A stretch of DNA of 64,000 nucleotides. It comes from BOG-1155 sp050012495 (lineage in GTDB: Bacteria; Desulfobacterota; Syntrophorhabdia; Syntrophorhabdales; WCHB1-27). The stretch spans positions 1 through 64,000 of the forward strand of contig JBEKHB010000008.1 of the NCBI GenBank assembly GCA_050012495.1, given 5' to 3'. The notes under the pieces are model-generated. The model did not search any database. It was not told the DNA's origin and worked only from the letters and a program-made list of their open reading frames with translations. Of the stretch, positions 59,505 to 64,000 are shown piece by piece (position 1 is the stretch's first letter; each line of letters starts with the position of its first letter). Position numbers and translations under genes: made by a program.

Positions 59505-60122
59505 ATGGAATTGCCGGCAATCCTCGAAATATTCTCCGATTACGTGTGACCGTGGTGTTATTTCAGTACGGTGAGTACTGATCGACTGGCCCGGGAATAT
59601 GAGATCGAAGTCAGATGGCTCGCCTTCCCCCTCCATCCCGAGACCCCGGAAGAAGGCTTGACCCTTGAAGAGCTTTTTGCCGGACACAATGTGGATGTTC
59701 CACGTATTCAGCAGCGTCTCAAGGGGGTAGCAGACTCGCTCGGTCTGCCCCTGGCCGGCCGCACAAAGACCTACAACAGCCGTTTGGCCCAGGAGCTTGC
59801 GAAATGGGCGGAGTCCGAGGGTTACGGGGATCGATTTCACCACGCGGTCTTCAGGGCCTATTTCGCGGAAAGGCTGAACATTGCCAGGGTGGATGACCTT
59901 GTGGGTCTGGCCGCATCCGTGGGACTTCTCGCGGATGTTGCCCGGCGCGTGGTCCTGGCGAGAAGTTTCCGGGAAGCGGTGGATGCCGATTGGGACCGGT
60001 CCCTCGCGCTGGGGATCACGGCAGTCCCCACCTTCATCATGGGCGATCGGAGGGTCGTCGGTTTTCAGCCCTATGAGACCCTGGCGCAACTCGTAAGAAG
60101 CTCCGGGGTGACGAAGAGATAG
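59505..60122 (+). CDS. DsbA/FrnE-family thiol oxidoreductase, selenocysteine-containing (UGA at 59547-59549)
   Basis: The frame begins at ATG 59505, four bases after AAAAGGAG, and reads MELPAILEIFSDYV, then UGA, then PWCYF. FrnE-type DsbA proteins have SDYVCPWCYF at this place, so the UGA stands exactly where the first active-site Cys belongs, giving U15-P-W-C18. The remaining 190 residues continue in the same frame with the alpha-helical insert and the cis-proline segment GITAVPTFIMG. A hairpin (7-bp stem TCAGTAC/GTACTGA, loop GGTGA at 59570-59574) starts 13 bases after the UGA with its loop 20 bases away, as expected of a bacterial SECIS. The protein (205 residues) is cytoplasmic, without a signal peptide. 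Sec-insertion genes are not in the window. Confidence 0.85.
59563..59581 (+). promoter_or_regulatory. SECIS-like hairpin in the selenoprotein mRNA
   Basis: TCAGTAC at 59563-59569 pairs perfectly with GTACTGA at 59575-59581 around the loop GGTGA. The loop begins 20 bases after the UGA and has G in its first two positions, the pattern described for bacterial SECIS elements recognised by SelB. Confidence 0.75.
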
Positions 60123-60147
60123 GGTTAGCACCCGCCACCTTTCGGTA

Positions 60148-60975
60148 TCAGCGATACCGATAAAGTACCTTGCCTCCGGTAATGGTCATACCGAGTTGAA
60201 AGGAAAAACCGCTCATTGCTTCAATAGGCCCCAGATCAGCCACCTCCTCGAACAGTGAAGGCATAAAACGTACAACTGCATCGCCTTCCCATGCGTCAGC
60301 GATTCGTGCATTTATCACATTACTGACTGCAATATCATGAACCAAAGGCTTCGCGGGGTTTTCATAGTCCGGGAAATGGCGCATGAGATAGAATTTGAAA
60401 GGCGGTACGTCTGCCGGCGCGACCTGCTTTCTAAAATTGAGAGACCCCTCCACGATCCTCTCCTCGTGGGACACACAGATACCTTTTATTTTCGCTCCAA
60501 TCTTCTTTCCCCCTACCTTTGGGGTTAGTTCATGGAGTTTCGTGATATGGATACGGCCGAGCTTCTTGGGAAATCCCTGAGTAAATCCCCGCATGAGGGT
60601 AAAGTCGTTGTCGACCCAGATATACGGCACATAATAGCCGGGAACGCCTTCGAACTGACACCCAACCATTATAATACATTCGTGATAGGTGGACCGCTCA
60701 GGGTTTATAAAGGCGAGGTCCGGGTTGGATTCACTCACTGAAACCCACTCGACAAACCATACCACCCCTTCACCAGGATTGGGGCCAATTTCAAGGGGAG
60801 GCGGCAGCAGCGCTTTTACCTTTTTCTCATCTGCCCTGAAGATAAGATGCATCACATCTCCTCCATAATGCCATGGCGGGGCATCGATAAGGGATGACCG
60901 ACCCTCCGGAGACAAGGGCAACATATATCCCTTGAGCGAAAACGCTTTCTCTGAATCCATAATTCCTCCTCGCAT
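60148..60975 (-). CDS. Acetoacetate decarboxylase family protein
   Basis: This 275-residue protein has the acetoacetate decarboxylase layout, with FTQGFPKKLGRIHI carrying Lys137 and Lys138; one forms the Schiff base and the other tunes its pKa in acetoacetate decarboxylase. The conserved VPYIWVDNDFTLMRG precedes it. Decarboxylation of a 3-oxo acid or a related aldol-type reaction on an enamine is possible, since family members vary. Both the ATG at 60975 (after AGGAGGG) and that at 60960 (after GAGGAGG) have good ribosome-binding sites. It lies 20 bp after a tiny lipoprotein-like ORF. Confidence 0.88.
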   Translation of the reverse strand: MRGGIMDSEKAFSLKGYMLPLSPEGRSSLIDAPPWHYGGDVMHLIFRADEKKVKALLPPPLEIGPNPGEGVVWFVEWVSVSESNPDLAFINPERSTYHECIIMVGCQFEGVPGYYVPYIWVDNDFTLMRGFTQGFPKKLGRIHITKLHELTPKVGGKKIGAKIKGICVSHEERIVEGSLNFRKQVAPADVPPFKFYLMRHFPDYENPAKPLVHDIAVSNVINARIADAWEGDAVVRFMPSLFEEVADLGPIEAMSGFSFQLGMTITGGKVLYRYR

Positions 60976-60995
60976 GACACGACCCTCCTTTTATT

Positions 60996-61160
60996 TTATT
61001 GACCGGGAATACCTCTTTTTGCTACAGCGGCTGAGTCAAGTCCGATAGTATTATGTTCTTTTACTACTTCATGTGGTTCTATTGAACTAATTACAGGAAT
61101 AGTCCGGGAACATGCACTTGAAATAAATAGAAATATCATTAAAACCTGAAATGCCTTCAT
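60996..61160 (-). CDS. Small lipoprotein-like protein (54 aa)
   Basis: An ORF of 54 codons begins MKAFQVLMIFLFISSAC, a short positively charged and hydrophobic leader ending at a cysteine, like a lipoprotein signal, although the -3 position is Ser instead of the usual Leu. The mature part would be 38 residues without a known motif. GGAGGGAGG precedes the ATG. The acetoacetate-decarboxylase-like gene follows 20 bp downstream with its own ribosome-binding site, so both are probably in one transcript. Confidence 0.55.
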   Translation of the reverse strand: MKAFQVLMIFLFISSACSRTIPVISSIEPHEVVKEHNTIGLDSAAVAKRGIPGQ

Positions 61161-61522
61161 GCAGCCTCCCTCCATTCTTGCGTGCCGGCGGTACGCTGCT
61201 CCACGTTACCCCACCTTACCATCACGGCACGATATTTTACCATACCGTTACGAGTGTATACAGGGTCAGGTCTTGCACACGCACATTCCCTTTCCTTTCT
61301 TCAAGATCCGTTTCACCGCCCGTGCCCGCCGTCACATAAGGGATGTTGAGATAGTCACCGGTTTGCGCCTCTTGAGAAGACGAGCCGTAATCAGACCTTA
61401 CAGCACACAGTGGATGATCGCAAGACCTGTACCGATATAACCTTGCGAACTTCTGTGCGCCGATTCAGTGGGTTGACATTTACATCTGAAACAAGTAGAC
61501 TAGTGTCAGGAGGGGTTGAACC
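61161..61522. other. Intergenic region with no clear gene
   Basis: This 362-bp gap contains a GTATAC half-site near 61256 and GGGTCAGGTCTTGCA near 61263, which resembles sequences that flank RAYT-type transposases. No coding sequence can be supported, and a promoter for the toxin-antitoxin pair was not clear. Confidence 0.4.
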
Positions 61523-61765
61523 ATGGCAACAACTACAGTGAGAATCTCGGAGGACAGGAGAGATACCCTTAAGATCATCGCAAGCGTCGAAAAAAGGGAT
61601 ATCAAGGAGATACTCTCGGAGCTCATAGACGAGTACATTCAGCGGCACCAGGAAACCCTTGAGATACTTTCCCGGCCCGACTGGGTTGGTGCGATCAACG
61701 AGGGGCTGAAGGCCTCAGAAAAAGGCGAGACCGTTAAGTGGCGCAAAAAGAGACCTGGGAAATAA
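61523..61765 (+). CDS. Ribbon-helix-helix type antitoxin
   Basis: This 80-residue protein starts ATTTVRISEDRRDTLKIIAS, a beta strand and helix typical of MetJ/Arc-like ribbon-helix-helix DNA-binding antitoxins, then has a charged toxin-binding tail. It would dimerise on its own promoter and neutralise the RelE-type toxin encoded next, which overlaps its last 28 bp. The order antitoxin-toxin is the common one. Confidence 0.82.
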   Translation: MATTTVRISEDRRDTLKIIASVEKRDIKEILSELIDEYIQRHQETLEILSRPDWVGAINEGLKASEKGETVKWRKKRPGK

Positions 61766-62013
61766 TCCTGACGCGGCCTGCCGAGAAGGTCTATGATAAG
61801 TCGTCTGCGGATGTTCGGCAACGGCTTGACAGGTGCTTTGAGGATCTGGAGAAGAATCCCTTGTACGGCGGTACTATAAGGCCGCTCACCGGTCATCTGA
61901 AAGGACTGTACAGGTACAGGGTCGGAGACCGGCGGGTAATTTACCGACTTTACAGCGAGAGGCTGACCGTTGAAGTAATTGCGATCCTGCCGAGAGGAGA
62001 CGCTTACAAATAA
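61738..62013 (+). CDS. RelE/ParE-type toxin
   Basis: This 91-residue basic protein has the RelE/ParE fold: a strand-helix start (WEIILTRPAEKVYDK), PLTGHLKGLYRYRVGDRRVIYRL with the conserved basic residues, and VIAILPRGDAYK at the end. RelE members cut mRNA on the ribosome; ParE members act on gyrase. Which applies here cannot be told. It starts at GTG within the antitoxin gene, a translationally coupled arrangement. Confidence 0.88.
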   Translation: MAQKETWEIILTRPAEKVYDKSSADVRQRLDRCFEDLEKNPLYGGTIRPLTGHLKGLYRYRVGDRRVIYRLYSERLTVEVIAILPRGDAYK

Positions 62014-62035
62014 AACCTATGATAATAATTCGGAG

Positions 62036-62290
62036 GGAGTGCCCGGAAGAAGGACTCGGCTGACTTCTTCGTAAAACCAATCGTGAAAATCTTCATCGGG
62101 AGCTTCTCCCGGCCTGCTCTTTTTCAACGCTCCTGGTCTTGGCAGTGTAAGCGGTACGCTCGCCTTGAGTTTTGTATGCGTCCTCAATCATGACTTCACG
62201 GGTGCGGAATAGGTCGCCGTACTCGCGTATCTTAAGCTGTCGAAGTAATCTTGCGACAGCCTCCCCTTGAGTCTCCACACCGCCGTCCGC
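62036..62290 (-). pseudogene. Relics of a lost gene pair, including a DUF488 N-terminus
   Basis: Downstream of fixX on the - strand, a frame ends with LKIREYGDLFRTREVM and TQGERTAYTAKTRSVEK, a tail I cannot assign, and stops at 62093. The next ATG at 62096 overlaps that stop and begins MKIFTIGFTKKSAESFFRAL, the start of a DUF488 protein, but the similarity ends after about 20 residues near 62036. Both look like stumps of an operon cut at each end. Confidence 0.5.
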
Positions 62291-62295
62291 CCCAC

Positions 62296-62577
62296 CTACC
62301 CGAACCTGTGGCTTACCCCGTAGCCGCCCGTGGGAAAGCGCCACTCGATGTTGAGGTGGGGACAGCCTATCCTGCAGGAGCCGCACTCGACGCATCCTTC
62401 CCAGGCAACGGTGATCCGGCCCAACTCGTGCCTGTAGACGTTGGCGGGACAGAAGTAAAGGCAGGGCTGCTCGTCGCATCGCTCCCCACAGACGGCGCCG
62501 TCGAGGATCCTGATATGGGGCTCCTCGGCGACGCGAAAGCGGTCGAGGAATAGCTTATCTTCGATCTTGACGCTCAT
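62296..62577 (-). CDS. fixX: FixX-type ferredoxin-like protein
   Basis: This 93-residue protein has the FixX layout: an N-terminal part with CGERCDEQPCLYFCPANVY and a second cluster segment WEGCVECGSCRIGCPH. It probably carries a [4Fe-4S] cluster and serves as electron acceptor for FixC. The ATG at 62577 overlaps the fixC stop codon, so a longer frame to 62601 inside fixC is not needed. Confidence 0.9.
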   Translation of the reverse strand: MSVKIEDKLFLDRFRVAEEPHIRILDGAVCGERCDEQPCLYFCPANVYRHELGRITVAWEGCVECGSCRIGCPHLNIEWRFPTGGYGVSHRFG

Positions 62578-63878
62578 TTCACGCTCCTCCAACCCTCCCA
62601 CAGCAGCCGAAGCAGTCTGAGCAGTGGGATGTCGCGGAGAATCCTCGCCCGGATGGCCCTCTGTTTCAGCTTTTTCGGCGTCCCGTCCACGGTCAGCATC
62701 TGCCGCGCCGCATATCCCGCGGCTTCCGGCAGCGTGGTGAAGAGCTCATGATGGCGGAGGCGGAATCCATTGAATCCACGGTACTTTCTCAAGTCGGCCA
62801 TCACGTACGATCCCTGCAGCCTCGAGGTATAGCCGTCAAGGCCGTCGCGGGTGAAATCACCCCTCTCCATAGCCTCTACGATGGCCTCCGCGGCAAAGCG
62901 GCCCGACGTCATGGCCATGTTCGACCCCTCCCGGTGGAGCGCGTTGAACAACATCCCCGAATCGCCCGCGATGAGATACCCGTCGCCGCACAGCCGGGGG
63001 ATGGCGTCGTAGCCGGCCTCGGCTATCCAGTGGGCCATGTACTCCCTCGGCCGGCCGCCCTTCACGAGGGGGGCGACCCGCGGGTGCGTCTTGAACTCCT
63101 CCAGCATCTCGTAGGGCCTCACCTTGTGGGTCATGAAATCGGAAAGGTTGGCGCCGATAGCGACGGAGAGCGAACTCCTGTTCGTGTAGATCACGCCGAT
63201 CCCGTCCATGCCCTTCGTCGCCACTCCAAGGACCTCGATGGTTACGCCAGAGCCCGCCTCCACGTGGAACCGCTCGTTGATCGCCTCTTCGGAGAGCTCG
63301 ACGACGTCCTTGACCGCGAGGGCGACGTGCTCCGGTGCTGCCTCGGGACGGAACCCTGTTTTTGCGGCCAGCGGTGAATTGATGCCGTCGGCCAAAAGGA
63401 CGACCCTCGCGTAGACGTCGCCGTCGGGACGGTCGGTCCTTAACCCGACGACGCGGCCGCCGCCGTCCCTCAGCAGGTCCGTCACGACAGTGGCGGGCAC
63501 TACGAAGGCGCCCCTGGATTTGGCCTGCTCCGCAAACCATCGGTCGAATTTCGCCCTGCCCACGGTAAAGCTGTTGAACTTGAGCGTCTCCTCAAAAACC
63601 CGGTCGCGGAAGCTCACGGCGTAGCCGCCGTCTGCGGAGAGGTACCAGGCCTGCGACTCGACGATGTTCCGCTCGATAGGACAATTCCTCTCCGCGAAGT
63701 CGGGCACGATCCGGGCGAGGTCGTGCCCATAGAGTACGCCTCCCGACATGTTCTTGGCGCCCGGGTACTCCCCGCGCTCGAAGACAACGGTTTTCACACC
63801 CTTTTCGGCGAGGATGGCTGCGGCCGAGCTGCCTGCCGGACCCGCTCCCACGACCGCGACGTCGAACTGCTCTCCCAT
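62574..63878 (-). CDS. fixC: FixC-type electron-transfer flavoprotein:quinone oxidoreductase
   Basis: This 434-residue flavoprotein starts FDVAVVGAGPAGSSAAAILAEKG (FAD-binding Rossmann) and continues with LADGINSPLAAKTGF and GYLIAGDSGMLFNALHREGSNMAMTSG, as in FixC/ETF:quinone oxidoreductases. With FixABX it can bifurcate electrons between quinone or an acceptor and ferredoxin. The ATG at 63878 lies 5 bp after the fixB stop; a frame nine codons longer would overlap fixB. It is a likely electron route for the acyl-CoA dehydrogenase. Confidence 0.92.
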   Translation of the reverse strand: MGEQFDVAVVGAGPAGSSAAAILAEKGVKTVVFERGEYPGAKNMSGGVLYGHDLARIVPDFAERNCPIERNIVESQAWYLSADGGYAVSFRDRVFEETLKFNSFTVGRAKFDRWFAEQAKSRGAFVVPATVVTDLLRDGGGRVVGLRTDRPDGDVYARVVLLADGINSPLAAKTGFRPEAAPEHVALAVKDVVELSEEAINERFHVEAGSGVTIEVLGVATKGMDGIGVIYTNRSSLSVAIGANLSDFMTHKVRPYEMLEEFKTHPRVAPLVKGGRPREYMAHWIAEAGYDAIPRLCGDGYLIAGDSGMLFNALHREGSNMAMTSGRFAAEAIVEAMERGDFTRDGLDGYTSRLQGSYVMADLRKYRGFNGFRLRHHELFTTLPEAAGYAARQMLTVDGTPKKLKQRAIRARILRDIPLLRLLRLLWEGWRSVK

Positions 63879-63883
63879 GTGTG

Positions 63884-64000
63884 CTAAGCCCCCCTCGTCT
63901 CCCATTTCATTCTTCGCTCCAGCTCATCGATCAAAAGGGGCACCACGTTCTTGTAGTCCCCGATGATGCCCACGTCGGCGACGCTGAATATCGGCGCCTG
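63884..64000 (-). CDS. fixB: Electron transfer flavoprotein alpha subunit FixB, C-terminal end (partial)
   Basis: The last 38 residues (APIFSVADVGIIGDYKNVVP, then LLIDELERR and a short tail) match the C-terminus of ETF alpha subunits, which holds FAD. The gene continues beyond the window end and presumably follows fixA. Its stop is 5 bp before the fixC start. Confidence 0.88.
   Translation of the reverse strand, partial: QAPIFSVADVGIIGDYKNVVPLLIDELERRMKWETRGA

Noticed and set aside
59571..60122. Reading the DsbA-like gene as a truncated protein starting after the TGA
   Set aside because: The conserved start, ribosome-binding site and active-site motif lie upstream in the same frame, and a SECIS-like hairpin follows the TGA.
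1..64000. CRISPR arrays, tRNA and rRNA genes
   Set aside because: No regularly spaced repeat series or recognisable RNA gene was found; the only short phased repeats (58386-58411) are three 6-mers.

Overview
The window reads as the chromosome of a strictly anaerobic, GC-rich bacterium of the Desulfobacterota/Syntrophorhabdus type that degrades aromatic or other organic acids. This rests on gene content only: four molybdenum hydroxylases, a D. gigas Mop-type aldehyde oxidoreductase with DVU_155x-type partners, a B12-dependent acyl-CoA mutase, TRAP uptake, a FixBCX-type electron-transfer set and a probable selenoprotein. No rRNA, tRNA or CRISPR array was seen, so the genus is an inference.

Layout. 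(1) 0-20.1 kb, + strand: SDR genes and an SDR relic; a two-gene biotin-dependent carboxylase; a Tm-1-like protein; a split PEP-synthase-like phosphotransferase pair; an HMG-CoA-synthase-like/OB-fold fusion with a thiolase; a cysteine hydrolase; a five-gene molybdenum hydroxylase with its own NuoG/E- and NuoF-like module; an iron-type alcohol dehydrogenase and a MoaD-like protein. (2) 20.1-29.8 kb, - strand: a molybdenum hydroxylase trio, a saccharopine-dehydrogenase-like protein, a class III aminotransferase, a VOC protein and a TRAP transporter. (3) 30-44.5 kb, + strand: CoA-transferase, acyl-CoA dehydrogenase, FCD-type GntR regulator, two-gene B12 mutase, CoA ligase, a second molybdenum hydroxylase trio and HyuA/HyuB. 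A perfect GTATAC-N-GTATAC operator lies between the divergent promoters of regions 2 and 3, before the TRAP membrane genes and before the B12 mutase. The GntR protein probably controls this whole regulon. (4) 44.7-53.6 kb: a secreted royal-jelly-family protein (+), then a - strand Mop cluster ending in a broken CoA ligase, a HExxH protein and a RAYT-type transposase fragment. (5) 53.7-58.5 kb: a decayed accessory stretch with a PEP-CTERM relic, an HUH Rep-like gene, a papain-like gene with an in-frame stop, a 59-residue ORF and an XRE regulator. (6) 58.5-64 kb: an SDR, a DsbA/FrnE-like selenoprotein with a SECIS-like hairpin, an acetoacetate-decarboxylase-like protein with a tiny lipoprotein, an RHH/RelE toxin-antitoxin pair and fixX-fixC-fixB.

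How it works together (inference). Acids enter through the TRAP carrier and become CoA thioesters through the CoA-transferase or ligase. They are hydroxylated or dehydroxylated by molybdenum enzymes, rearranged by the B12 mutase and oxidised by the acyl-CoA dehydrogenase, whose electrons could leave by the FixBCX-type route. The first 20 kb looks like a separate pathway that pairs ATP-dependent phosphorylation and carboxylation with thiolase-type C-C chemistry. The least expected items are the UGA-containing selenoprotein, the three-site operator, the divergent B12 mutase, the Nuo-coupled hydroxylase and the HMG-CoA-synthase-like protein without its catalytic cysteine.
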